Source: a bacterium
GTDB taxonomy: Bacteria > SZUA-79 > Acidulodesulfobacterales > Acidulodesulfobacteraceae
NCBI GenBank assembly: GCA_021803845.1
Contig: JAJZLA010000024.1
Span: 1 to 10,867 of the forward strand
Direction of reading: 5' to 3'
Length of the DNA stretch: 10,867 nucleotides
Shown: positions 1 to 6,915 of the stretch, piece after piece
How positions within the stretch are numbered: position 1 is the first letter of the stretch
Layout: each line of letters begins with the position of its first letter
Program-made: the position numbers and the translations under genes
The notes under the pieces: model-generated
Database searches by the model: none
What the model was told of the DNA's origin: nothing
Seen by the model: only the letters and a program-made list of their open reading frames with translations

Positions 1-3000
1 ACTGGTTTAACGGACATATCTAAACAGCCTAAAAAAGTTTTAATAAATATCGACTTAAAACGACCCGAAAAATTACTCGAAAGTACCGTTTTAATAAGAG
101 ACCTTCATAATAAATACAATAATTGGGATTTATATCTCGTTTCGGACGACTGGAAATTTTTCGACGAAAATATTTATTTAAAATACTGCTCCGCCGACCC
201 TCTTTCGGAAAACTTCGACTATGTTATCTATATCGACGATTTTAACCCTTTCCCGGTTATAGATTATGAATTTAAAAGCCTTAACGGCCGCAAACCCGAT
301 TTATTTTATTCTCAGGAAAATCTGACTAATGTTCGTGCTTTTTTAGATAAGCATGGCATAGCTGGAGACGAATTTTTTCTTATTATGGATGCCGCTTTCA
401 TAGATATAAAAAGCAGGGAAAATATTTTAGAAAAATTTAAAACCGACTTTCCTTATATCGTTAAAATCGGCTTTAAAACGCTTGTTGCCGGAGAAGATTT
501 TAACGATTTAACGCTAAAAGATAAAGCATTGCTTTTACAACTTTCGTCTTTTTATGCAGGCGGCGGATTTAATTATTTTCTTGCCGATGCCTTATATATC
601 CCGTCTTATAATACGGGTTCAGGCGCGATTAATTATAAAAGGCGGCATAAAGCCGAAAGTTTTGACGTATCGATCGTCATACCGGTATATAATAATTTTA
701 GCTACACTAAGCAGTGTATTTTTTCTATATTTAAAAACCATCCCCTGTTAGATTTTGAAATAATTATAATAGACAACGGTTCAACCGATAAAACAAAGGA
801 ATATTTTGCTAATTTTCACGGTTTAAAGAATTTTCGCTTTATTTCAAACGATGAAAATTTAGGATTTGCAAAAGCATCTAATATGGGAGCGAAAGTTTCA
901 AATTCCGAAAATATTTTATTTTTGAATAACGATACGGTAGTTTCAAAGGGAGCTATAGACGAAATTTATTATTCCGTGAATTCTGACGAGGCAAAATCTT
1001 TAAAAATAGGCGCCGCAGGTCCTCTACTGTTATATCCAGACAAAAAAATTCAGGAAGCCGGCATAATGTTCGAAGAACGGTTAGTTCCTTATAATGCCTA
1101 TTCAAGAATGGATATATCAGGTTGCGGGCAATCGGATATCAAGAATGCAATTTACATAAGGAGCTATAATGCGCTTACTGCGGCATGCCTTATGCTCAAA
1201 AAAGAAATATTCGAGGCGGTTGGCGGTTTTGACGAGGGCTATATTAACGGTTTCGAAGACGTGGATTTATGCCTTAAATTGCGCGAAGCGGGTTACATGC
1301 TTATATTTAATCCGAAGAGCATAATATTTCATTTTGAAGAAAAAACGGTGGGCAGAAGAAAGCACGATATTGAAAATATTAACCTCTTTATGGAAAAGTG
1401 GAGGCTCAAATATAAAAGAGATAATTATATATTTGCCGAAATGGATAATTTGTTTATCTCGAATAAATTTAAAAATGACATTTCTAAATATATTATTTCG
1501 TTAAACAGTTTTAAATCCATCGAGAATGAAATAGATTTTCTGACCTTAAATAAGAAATATAAAGAAGCATTAAAACTTTGCGGCGATATTTTAAAATTAA
1601 ACGAATATAATATAAGAATTTATAAAAAAAGAACAGATATAAAACGAAGTTTTGACATATTAGAATCCCAAAAGGATATAAAATCGTTACTTAACGAAGA
1701 AGAAAAATTACTTTTTGCTTACAGAACATTAATTAATAATATAATTAAACATAATAAAGGCATAAAAGTATCGTTTGAGCAGAATGAAATTTATAAAGTA
1801 TGGATTAAATATAAAGAGCCTTCCATAACGGAACTTGAAGTACAAAGAGCCTTTATATTCGAATTTAAACCGAAAATAAGCATTATTATGCCTACCTATA
1901 ATACTCCAAGAGAATATTTAACCAAGGCGATAGAATCCGTAATCAGCCAGACTTATCCAAACTGGGAGCTTTGCATAGCAGACGACGCATCTTCAGAAAT
2001 TCACGTAAAAGAAATTTTAAAATATTACAAGGAAAAAGACGAAAGAATTAAAGTTATTTACAGAACCGAAAACGGCCATATTTCCAAAGCGTCTAACAGC
2101 GCGCTTTCTATTGCGACTGGAGATTATATAGCCCTGTTAGACCACGACGACGAACTGCCCGAATCCGCTTTATTTTTTGTGGTAAAGGAAATTAACGAGC
2201 ATTCTGACGTAAAGTTAATTTACAGCGACGAAGACAAATTGTATTTCGACGGAAGCAGAGTCCTGCCTTATTTTAAATCGGACTGGAATCCCGACCTTTT
2301 TTTATCTCAGAATTTTATTAGCCACTTAGGAGTTTATAAAAAGTCGATAGTCGATGAAATCGGAGGTTTCAGGGAAGGATACGAAGGTTCGCAGGATTAC
2401 GACCTTGCTTTAAGATTTATAGAAAAAATAAAATACTCCGAAATCAGGCATATTCCAAGGATTTTATACCATTGGAGAATGACGGAAGGTTCTACCGCCG
2501 TTAATGTCGAAAATAAATCATATGCGGTAATAGCCGCAAGGAAAGCAATTCAGGAGCACCTTGACAGAATGCATATAAAAGCTAAAGTAGTAGAAGCTCC
2601 ATTATTGCCTATGCATAATCGCGTAATTTACGATATAGATAAAAATCCGCTTGTAAGTATAATTATACCGACATATAACGGTTACGACATATTAAAAAAT
2701 TGCATTGACGGCATAATCGAAAAAACCTCTTATAAAAATTATGAAATTATAGTCGTTAATAACAACAGCACCGAAGAACAAACTATTAAATATTTGGAAT
2801 ATATTAATGCTTTAGACAATATAAAAGTCATTGATTACAACAAGCCTTTTAATTATTCGGCCATTAATAATTTTGCCGTTAAATCAGCCAAGGGTGATAT
2901 ACTGGTTTTATTAAACAATGATACAGAAGTGATTAACGACGACTGGTTAAGAGAGATAGTTTCCCATGCCTTGCGTCCTGAAATAGGAGCTGTTGGGGCC

Positions 3001-3516
3001 AAACTTTTATATCCGGATGATACTATTCAGCATGCAGGAGTTGTTATTGATAAGTTTGGCGAACATCTCCATGTCTTTCGTGGACTTAATAGAGATGACG
3101 CCGGTTATTTGGGAAGAGCAAATTTATTGCAAAATTATTCGGCAGTTACGGGAGCATGTATGGTTTTAAAAAAAGAATTGTATATGAAAGCAGGCGGTAT
3201 GGACGAGAATTTGCCGATAGTTTATAATGATATAGATTTTTGTATTAAAATTATGCAACTTGGATATTTTAACTTATTTACTCCTTATTCAGTTTTGTAT
3301 CATTACGAATCTAAAATAAGAGGATATGAAGATACCGAAGAAAAGAAATTGAGACTTAAAAAAGACTTGGATTACTTAACGAATAAATGGAAAAAAACGC
3401 TTGAGGTTGATTTTGCTTACAACATTAATCTATGCAGCGTCCCAGGCAGTTTGTTTTCGATAAAATTGCCTGAAGAATTATTAGCGCATTATTACATTGT
3501 AAATTTTCAATATTAG
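1..3516 (+). CDS. Large multidomain glycosyltransferase with three GT2 domains (5' end outside window)
   Basis: The frame is open from base 1, so the ATG at 385 is internal and the real start lies upstream; 1171 residues are visible. Three GT-A family 2 domains follow one another. The first starts near residue 221 (SIVIPVYNN; LNNDT with D311; late acidic pair E419-D420). The second starts near 623 (SIIMPTYN; D714-H-D716; D799; HWR at 824-826). The third starts near 882 (SIIIPTYN; LNNDT with D974; N1076-D1077). Each keeps the acidic residues expected for metal and nucleotide-sugar binding. Residues about 480-620 form a helical, TPR-like linker. Residues about 12-205 resemble a shortened GT9 (heptosyltransferase) fold, which is an inference. 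Such proteins are cytoplasmic or membrane-associated and add several sugars to a lipid-linked O-antigen or capsule chain. Donor and acceptor sugars cannot be read from the sequence. A methyltransferase gene follows 23 bp downstream, probably in the same operon. Confidence 0.93.
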   Translation, partial: TGLTDISKQPKKVLINIDLKRPEKLLESTVLIRDLHNKYNNWDLYLVSDDWKFFDENIYLKYCSADPLSENFDYVIYIDDFNPFPVIDYEFKSLNGRKPDLFYSQENLTNVRAFLDKHGIAGDEFFLIMDAAFIDIKSRENILEKFKTDFPYIVKIGFKTLVAGEDFNDLTLKDKALLLQLSSFYAGGGFNYFLADALYIPSYNTGSGAINYKRRHKAESFDVSIVIPVYNNFSYTKQCIFSIFKNHPLLDFEIIIIDNGSTDKTKEYFANFHGLKNFRFISNDENLGFAKASNMGAKVSNSENILFLNNDTVVSKGAIDEIYYSVNSDEAKSLKIGAAGPLLLYPDKKIQEAGIMFEERLVPYNAYSRMDISGCGQSDIKNAIYIRSYNALTAACLMLKKEIFEAVGGFDEGYINGFEDVDLCLKLREAGYMLIFNPKSIIFHFEEKTVGRRKHDIENINLFMEKWRLKYKRDNYIFAEMDNLFISNKFKNDISKYIISLNSFKSIENEIDFLTLNKKYKEALKLCGDILKLNEYNIRIYKKRTDIKRSFDILESQKDIKSLLNEEEKLLFAYRTLINNIIKHNKGIKVSFEQNEIYKVWIKYKEPSITELEVQRAFIFEFKPKISIIMPTYNTPREYLTKAIESVISQTYPNWELCIADDASSEIHVKEILKYYKEKDERIKVIYRTENGHISKASNSALSIATGDYIALLDHDDELPESALFFVVKEINEHSDVKLIYSDEDKLYFDGSRVLPYFKSDWNPDLFLSQNFISHLGVYKKSIVDEIGGFREGYEGSQDYDLALRFIEKIKYSEIRHIPRILYHWRMTEGSTAVNVENKSYAVIAARKAIQEHLDRMHIKAKVVEAPLLPMHNRVIYDIDKNPLVSIIIPTYNGYDILKNCIDGIIEKTSYKNYEIIVVNNNSTEEQTIKYLEYINALDNIKVIDYNKPFNYSAINNFAVKSAKGDILVLLNNDTEVINDDWLREIVSHALRPEIGAVGAKLLYPDDTIQHAGVVIDKFGEHLHVFRGLNRDDAGYLGRANLLQNYSAVTGACMVLKKELYMKAGGMDENLPIVYNDIDFCIKIMQLGYFNLFTPYSVLYHYESKIRGYEDTEEKKLRLKKDLDYLTNKWKKTLEVDFAYNINLCSVPGSLFSIKLPEELLAHYYIVNFQY

Positions 3517-3526
3517 AGTTTACATA

Positions 3527-3530
3527 GGAG
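3527..3530 (+). promoter_or_regulatory. Ribosome binding site that fixes the methyltransferase start
   Basis: GGAG lies 9 bases before the ATG at 3540. A TTG in the same frame at 3534 is only 3 bases from this site, too close for normal initiation, so the ATG is preferred. Confidence 0.7.
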
Positions 3531-3539
3531 ACATTGATA

Positions 3540-4127
3540 ATGAAATTTAAAGAGTCTGCTCTTGCGCATTTTTATTGCAAAGGCGAAGGCTTGGAAATAG
3601 GCGGTTCGGCTCATAACCCCTTCGGATTGAATACAAAAAACGTCGATTTTACAAAAGATATTACTAATTGTAAACAAGAAGAAATAAAATTATGTGGAGA
3701 ATATCTGCCTGTCGATATCGAATCGCCCGGAGACGATATACCTCTTCCGGACAATTCGGTAGATTTCATAGTAAATTCGCATGTCATAGAACATTTTCAA
3801 GATCCAATGAAAGCACTTTTAGAATGGTATAGGCTTGTTAAAAAAGGAGGAATTATATTTATAATCGCCCCTCATAAAGAAAGAACGTTTGATAAAGACA
3901 GGCCGCGAACTAAGATAGGCGAATTAATAGACAGGCATTCCGGCAAAATTAAGTATGATAATGATACACATGCGCATTATTCTGTCTGGATAACGGTAGA
4001 TTTTATAGAACTAATAAATTATATGAATTATAACGGAATATTTCCAAATCCGGTTGTCATTGAGACGGTTCAGGATGTCGATGATAAAGTCGGCAACGGA
4101 TTTACTGTTGTAATTAGGAAGATTTAA
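3540..4127 (+). CDS. Class I SAM-dependent methyltransferase (Methyltransf_11 type)
   Basis: The product is 195 residues. A glycine-rich SAM-binding loop LEIGGSAHNP (18-27) is followed by an acidic stretch VDFTKD (35-40). The core signature DNSVDFIVNSHVIEHFQDP covers residues 71-89, and the KKGG turn (101-104) leads into a beta strand IIFIIAP. This order is typical of small Rossmann-fold methyltransferases in polysaccharide clusters, which methylate a sugar or cap a chain end using S-adenosylmethionine. The first loop is GGSAHN rather than the commoner GxGxG, as is often seen in this subgroup. The ATG at 3540 is chosen because GGAG sits 9 bases upstream. The gene lies between two glycosyltransferases with short gaps (23 and 15 bp), which supports one transcript. 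The true acceptor is unknown; the family call is secure. Confidence 0.9.
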   Translation: MKFKESALAHFYCKGEGLEIGGSAHNPFGLNTKNVDFTKDITNCKQEEIKLCGEYLPVDIESPGDDIPLPDNSVDFIVNSHVIEHFQDPMKALLEWYRLVKKGGIIFIIAPHKERTFDKDRPRTKIGELIDRHSGKIKYDNDTHAHYSVWITVDFIELINYMNYNGIFPNPVVIETVQDVDDKVGNGFTVVIRKI

Positions 4128-4142
4128 TTTTAAAATATAAAT

Positions 4143-4732
4143 ATGAATGAATTGCAATTTTTTAAAGAAACAATAAAAAAATCTGGTCTTTTTGATGAAG
4201 AATTTTATCTAAATTTATATGCCGATGTTCAAAATAACAATATAGACCCAATCGAGCATTATTTAAAATTTGGTTGAAAGGAAGGCAAATATCCTTCTGT
4301 AAAGTTTGATACTTGGTCATATTTAGACGCTTATCCTGACGTGAAAGAATCGGGAATGAATCCTTTATTGCATTACATTTTATTCGGCAAGAAAGAAGGA
4401 AGAAATGCTTTTGGAAATAATAGTAAATCAAATGGCATTCAAGATTTGAAATTTTTCATTTACGCACCGCCTTTTGACGAAAATAGCGGCTGCAATATAG
4501 TGTTGCATAGATTATGCGATTTATTAAATAAACAGGGGGAACGTGCATATATTTGGCTATGGGGAGGTCAGTCGCAACCTCACAAAAGCGGAATCTGCGA
4601 AAGATTCAACACTCCTTTTGCAAAACTTTCTGATTTATCCGATAATACGATTGTGGTTTATCCAGAAGTTGTTAGCGGCAATCCCTTGAAGGCAAAAAAC
4701 GTCGTCAGATGGTTGCTTTATACTGCACCCAT
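4143..4732 (+). pseudogene. Broken glycosyltransferase with N-terminal YPDV/HY-G-EGR repeats
   Basis: From the ATG at 4143 the frame reads two copies of a repeat seen at the N-terminus of many polysaccharide glycosyltransferases: a YLxxYxDV element, then PxxHYLxFG, then xEGR/K. In the first copy the codon after FG is TGA (4275-4277), where family members have tryptophan (FGWKEG), so a TGG-to-TGA change is the simplest reading. The same frame continues after the stop through the second repeat and into a GT-B-like segment (FFIYAPPFDENSG, IVVYPEVVSGNP, VVRWLLYT). Homology ends near 4732, where IS-derived sequence begins, and no 3' part is found elsewhere in the window. Two independent lesions, a nonsense codon and an IS truncation, make this a pseudogene. 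An internal ATG at 4341 could start a shortened product but would lack both the first repeat and the catalytic C-terminal half. Confidence 0.85.
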
Positions 4733-4793
4733 TGTCAAGACATTTTTTTTAGTTTTCTTATTCCTTCTTATTCATATTTATTTATATAGTCTT

Positions 4794-4822
4794 TCAGGGG
4801 GGTCAGGGGGGATGTGCCCCCC
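4794..4822. repeat. Tandem TCAGGGGGG pair with matching C6 run (hairpin)
   Basis: TCAGGGGGG occurs twice in tandem (4794-4802 and 4803-4811), followed after ATGTG by CCCCCC (4817-4822). Either G6 run can pair with the C6 run, giving alternative hairpins. It lies just beyond the stop codon of the minus-strand IS3 transposase remnant, so it may be the terminal structure of that element. No T-run follows on either strand, so a classical terminator is not supported. Confidence 0.6.
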
Positions 4823-4840
4823 GCATTTAGCCCCTCTTAT

Positions 4841-5073
4841 TCATGCCGCTTTTTCAAAATATTCGTTATAGACCTTTAGGGGCGGTTTATAGTCTAAAGA
4901 CGAATGAAGCCTGTGGTTGTTATATTTATGGATATATTTTTCTATCCCGGCTCTTGCGTCTTTTAGAGTCTCATAACTCGAAGGATATATGTTATCGTAT
5001 TTTTAATAGTGCGCCAGAATCTTGCGATAAATATATTATCGATAGCACGGCCTTTAGAGTGTATAATCCGCAT
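4841..5073 (-). pseudogene. IS3-family transposase, C-terminal remnant (rve/DDE domain)
   Basis: Read on the minus strand, the segment gives SKGRAIDNIFIARFWRTIK, then in a second frame KYDNIYPSSYETLKDAR, then KYNNHRLHSSLDYKPPLKVY, ending at a stop at 4841-4843. This is the end of an IS3-type integrase core, which joins transposon ends to target DNA. The two halves are in different frames, with the shift at the five-T run 5000-5004. The position that normally holds the third catalytic acid (DNxxxE) reads DNIFIA, so glutamate is replaced by alanine. The N-terminal part, orfA and the first two catalytic aspartates are missing; the similarity stops near 5073, where the 23-bp repeats begin. It is inactive by several independent lesions. 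The family call rests on the end motif alone. Confidence 0.82.
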
Positions 5074-5076
5074 CCA

Positions 5077-5145
5077 ACTGGACACCCTTTACGTTTTTAA
5101 CTGGACACCCATTACGGAAATTACTGGACACCCTTTTCGCAATTA
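5077..5145. repeat. Three direct 23-bp repeats (ACTGGACACCC core)
   Basis: ACTGGACACCC begins at 5077, 5100 and 5123, an exact 23-base period. In each copy it is followed by a T/A-rich tract with CG at the same offset (TTTACG, ATTACG, TTTTCG). There are no spacers between units, so this is not a CRISPR array. Multiple short repeats of this size are typical of IS21-family ends, where the transposase IstA binds them. I assign it as a probable IS21-type end by that resemblance, without an istA or istB gene in the window. Confidence 0.7.
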
Positions 5146-5158
5146 ATTTGATATTTAT

Positions 5159-5188
5159 TTAATAAAAAAGTGGTTGGTTTTTTATTAA
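5159..5188. repeat. AT-only 11-bp inverted repeat
   Basis: TTAATAAAAAA (5159-5169) is inverted as TTTTTTATTAA (5178-5188) around an 8-base loop. The stem has no G-C pairs, so it would be weak. It lies between the two repeat sets and may be an element boundary. Nothing further supports a function. Confidence 0.4.
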
Positions 5189-5202
5189 CTTTTTTTATTG
5201 TT

Positions 5203-5250
5203 AAATTGCAAGTAAATTCACCCGGCAAATTGCATTTATTTTCACCCTCC
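5203..5250. repeat. Two direct 24-bp repeats (AAATTGCA..TTCACCC)
   Basis: AAATTGCA starts at 5203 and 5227, and in each unit TTCACCC follows at the same offset (5217-5223 and 5241-5247). The units abut with a 24-base period. This is a second repeat set, different in sequence from the 23-bp one but alike in layout, so it looks like the end of another IS21-like element. No associated gene remains. Confidence 0.6.
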
Positions 5251-5339
5251 TTAGATTAATTTAAAATACTAATTATAATAAAAATAAATTATTACTTGCC
5301 GCTTATTTTTGATTTATACACCCCCTTTTTTTGTCGTAA

Positions 5340-5368
5340 TTATAATAGCGGCGTAGCCGCTATTATAA
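5340..5368. repeat. Perfect 13-bp palindrome with GTA loop (REP-like)
   Basis: TTATAATAGCGGC (5340-5352) is perfectly inverted at 5356-5368 around a GTA loop. The GC-rich core GCGGC/GCCGC makes a stable hairpin on either strand. The downstream T content is modest (AAGTTTT), so a terminator role is possible but weak. It resembles dispersed REP-type palindromes. Some IS110-family elements insert at such palindromes, and an IS110-type remnant begins about 57 bases downstream. Confidence 0.65.
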
Positions 5369-5395
5369 AGTTTTATTTAAAGTTAAATCTTTTAT

Positions 5396-5425
5396 CCTGT
5401 AACTTGTACAGGTTATCCTGATAAC
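5396..5425. repeat. Two small adjoining hairpins
   Basis: CCTGTA (5396-5401) pairs with TACAGG (5407-5412), and GTTATC (5412-5417) pairs with GATAAC (5420-5425). They sit directly before the IS110 transposase remnant. Stems are only 6 bp, so chance is possible. Confidence 0.35.
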
Positions 5426-5770
5426 GTGACAGTGATGAAGTATCCGGTCTATTATGCCGGAACTCAGTACTTTAACAGAAAGCAGTGTGCTTCTTTGGTC
5501 GGAGTCGCTCCGTTTAATAAAGACAGCGGCAAGTATAGTGGCAAAAAAAGCATATGGGGCGGAAGATCTTTCGTAAGAAAGATTCTGTTTCTGGCGATAT
5601 TATCGGGGGTAAGACACAACGAACCGATAGCTGTATTCTACAACAGGTTATTATCTAAAGGCAAGCCTAAAAAGGTTGCAATAGTAGCCTGAATGCGAAA
5701 ATTAATAACGATATTAAACAGCATGATGAAAAACGATAAAATGTGGGACGCAACTATGTTATCTGCTTAA
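5426..5770 (+). pseudogene. IS110-family transposase, C-terminal remnant (Transposase_20 domain)
   Basis: The frame reads NRKQCASLVGVAPFNKDSG, then KSIWGGRSFVRKILFLAI and RHNEPIAVFYNRLLSKGKPKKVAIVA, the characteristic end of IS110 transposases (DEDD RuvC-like N-domain plus a serine-bearing C-domain). TGA at 5690-5692 stands where relatives have cysteine in VACMRK. The same frame continues with MRKLITILNSMM and ends at TAA 5768-5770. Upstream, PELSTL is readable in another frame (5457-5474), one base out from NRKQ, showing a frameshift. The whole N-terminal catalytic domain is absent. In IS110-group elements the bridge RNA lies in the left end, which is missing here; in the IS1111 group it would be to the right. 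The GTG at 5426 is only the first codon of the open stretch, not a real gene start. Confidence 0.85.
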
Positions 5771-5915
5771 TAAAATATTTGGAAATTTATAGAAAAAAAT
5801 TAATTAAATTGAAATAAAATAACCAAAAAATGGATTTTATATTTTATTAATTATTTCAATAACTTACATTAAATATTTTACTTGACAAATAACACAGTTG
5901 CTGACACCTCCTTCG

Positions 5916-6595
5916 GAATTCCTTTATAACCTCTATATTTTTTGCCGAAAATTCGGCCTGCTCTATAATTATTATTTCGTTGATTATTTTATTGATATTC
6001 ACGGCGGAAGTTTTTATTTTATGCTTTTTAGACAATCCCAGAAGTTCTTCTATGAGATTGTTGATTCTTGCCGATTCTTTTATTATTATTTCAAGAAAAT
6101 TATTCAAATCCGGCTCGTTGAATTTTCTTTTTAAGTAAGGCGCGGAAGTTTTATTTCCGCCGAGAGGATTTCTTATTTCATGGGACATTTCGGCAATAAA
6201 CCGCGACAGGTCTTCTATCCTTTCTTCGCTTTTGATGTTATGGTCCATTTCTTTGAATCTCGTAATATCTTTTAACTAAATTAACAGATGCGGTTTATCC
6301 CCGTCGGTAATTTTAGATATTTTCAGTATTACATATCTTGCCTGCCCCCGGTTTTTATTTTGAAATTTATATTCGAATTCTATGAAACCTTCTCTGGTTT
6401 GCATAACGTTTTTTACTTTTTCTTCGATATAGGCGTTATCGTTGAAAAAGCGACTAAGCGTTAAGACGTTTAAGAATCTGTCGGAATATCCGGTAAGTTC
6501 CTGCGCCGGAAGGTTAAAAACTTTAAAACGATGTTTTCGTCGAATAGAATAACGGAATAGTTTAAATTGTTCAGCATTAAGCTGTTTATGTCCAT
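5916..6595 (-). pseudogene. NtrB-like PAS-HisKA sensor histidine kinase, degenerate and truncated
   Basis: From an ATG at 6595 the minus strand reads MDINSLMLNNLNYSVILFDEN. A frameshift at about 6514-6525 follows, after which a PAS-like part continues (FNLPAQELTGYSDRF, then FIEFEYKFQNKNRGQARYVI). TAG at 6276-6278 interrupts it just before LKDITRFKEMDH. The dimerisation and phosphoacceptor domain comes next, with the H-box EMSHEIRNPLGG and an ARINNLIEELLGLSKK helix, very like nitrogen-regulation kinases (NtrB/GlnL). Recognisable sequence ends at VIKEF (5916); the ATP-binding domain with its N, G1 and G2 boxes is gone, replaced by unrelated sequence and then IS debris. The intact protein would have autophosphorylated and passed phosphate to a response regulator, which is not in this window. 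Lesions of three kinds make it non-functional. A stretch from 6248 could still encode the H-box domain alone. Confidence 0.85.
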
Positions 6596-6646
6596 CGTTT
6601 TAACAGATAAATGGTTTATTCCTGCAATCCTGTATTCCGGGGTTTA

Positions 6647-6676
6647 ATTATATCATTAATTTTGCCGTTTGGGCAA
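6647..6676 (-). promoter_or_regulatory. Sigma-70-type promoter for the kinase remnant
   Basis: On the minus strand TTGCCC (6676-6671) and a perfect TATAAT (6652-6647) are 18 bases apart, about 50 bases upstream of the kinase ATG at 6595. The -10 box is exact; the -35 matches 4 of 6. It is plausible by position but untested. Confidence 0.45.
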
Positions 6677-6838
6677 AGTTATTCCATATCCCCATCCTAT
6701 TCATTGCCAATATACAGCCATTGTTTGTTAATTCATTAATTTACAAAAACTTGGCGAAGACTAATTTTATTTTTTTATTCTTGCAAGTTTGTAAAATATT
6801 TGATATAAATTTAATAGCAATTAAGACAATTAATCGGA

Positions 6839-6867
6839 TTGATAGGTTGTAATAGCCAGTGTATATT
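6839..6867 (+). promoter_or_regulatory. Sigma-70-type promoter for wzm-wzt
   Basis: TTGATA (6839-6844) and TATATT (6862-6867) are separated by exactly 17 bases, with the wzm ATG 48 bases further on. Both boxes are one or two bases from consensus. In such AT-rich DNA a chance match is possible. Confidence 0.45.
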
Positions 6868-6915
6868 TAATTTTGTTAATGTTAATATAATATAAAATAA
6901 ATAAAGTAAAATATA

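Larger units (their letters stand above)
4733..5887. mobile_element. Insertion-sequence debris: IS3, IS21-like and IS110 remnants
   Basis: This block separates a truncated glycosyltransferase from a truncated histidine kinase. Its edges carry TGTCAAG at 4733-4739 and the inverse CTTGACA at 5881-5887. After those 7 bases the two ends match only loosely, so a shared terminal inverted repeat is possible but not proven. Inside are an IS3-type transposase tail on the minus strand, two sets of short direct repeats like multi-copy transposase binding sites, a 13-bp palindrome and an IS110-type transposase tail on the plus strand. No complete transposase is present. No target duplication joins the two edges (CAT against AAT), which suits a rearranged composite better than one clean insertion. 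Positions 5251-5339 and 5771-5880 are AT-rich, and I see no gene in them. The latter holds a loose 10-bp inverted repeat (5808-5817 with 5851-5860). Confidence 0.7.
6596..6915. other. Divergent intergenic region between kinase remnant and wzm
   Basis: These 320 bases hold no gene that I can support. They contain a promoter-like pair for each direction, annotated separately, and a small hairpin TTTGCC/GGCAAA (6661-6666 with 6672-6677) that overlaps the minus-strand -35 region. The rest is AT-rich sequence without clear repeats. Confidence 0.6.

Noticed and set aside
385..387. ATG at 385 as the start of the large glycosyltransferase
   Set aside because: The same frame is open back to base 1 and encodes protein-like sequence, so the gene begins outside the window.
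554..751. Plus-strand 65-codon open stretch
   Set aside because: It lies in another frame inside the large glycosyltransferase.
3534..3536. TTG as the methyltransferase start
   Set aside because: It lies only 3 bases from GGAG; the ATG at 3540 has the right spacing.
4162..4431. Minus-strand 89-codon open stretch
   Set aside because: It is antisense to the repeat-bearing glycosyltransferase, which explains the sequence better.
4733..4871. C-terminal tail joined to the broken glycosyltransferase frame
   Set aside because: The tail is translated IS debris, hydrophobic and then G-rich, with no family similarity.
4843..5100. Plus-strand 85-codon open stretch
   Set aside because: It is the antisense of the IS3 transposase tail and has no gene-like features.
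5077..5250. CRISPR array
   Set aside because: Units abut without spacers, there are only three plus two copies, and no cas gene is present.
4275..5692. TGA read as tryptophan or selenocysteine (4275 at Trp, 5690 at a usual Cys position)
   Set aside because: TGA ends the intact gene at 9773, other lesions use TAA and TAG, and no SECIS-like hairpin follows 5692.
5898..6134. Plus-strand 78-codon open stretch
   Set aside because: It is the antisense of the kinase H-box region.
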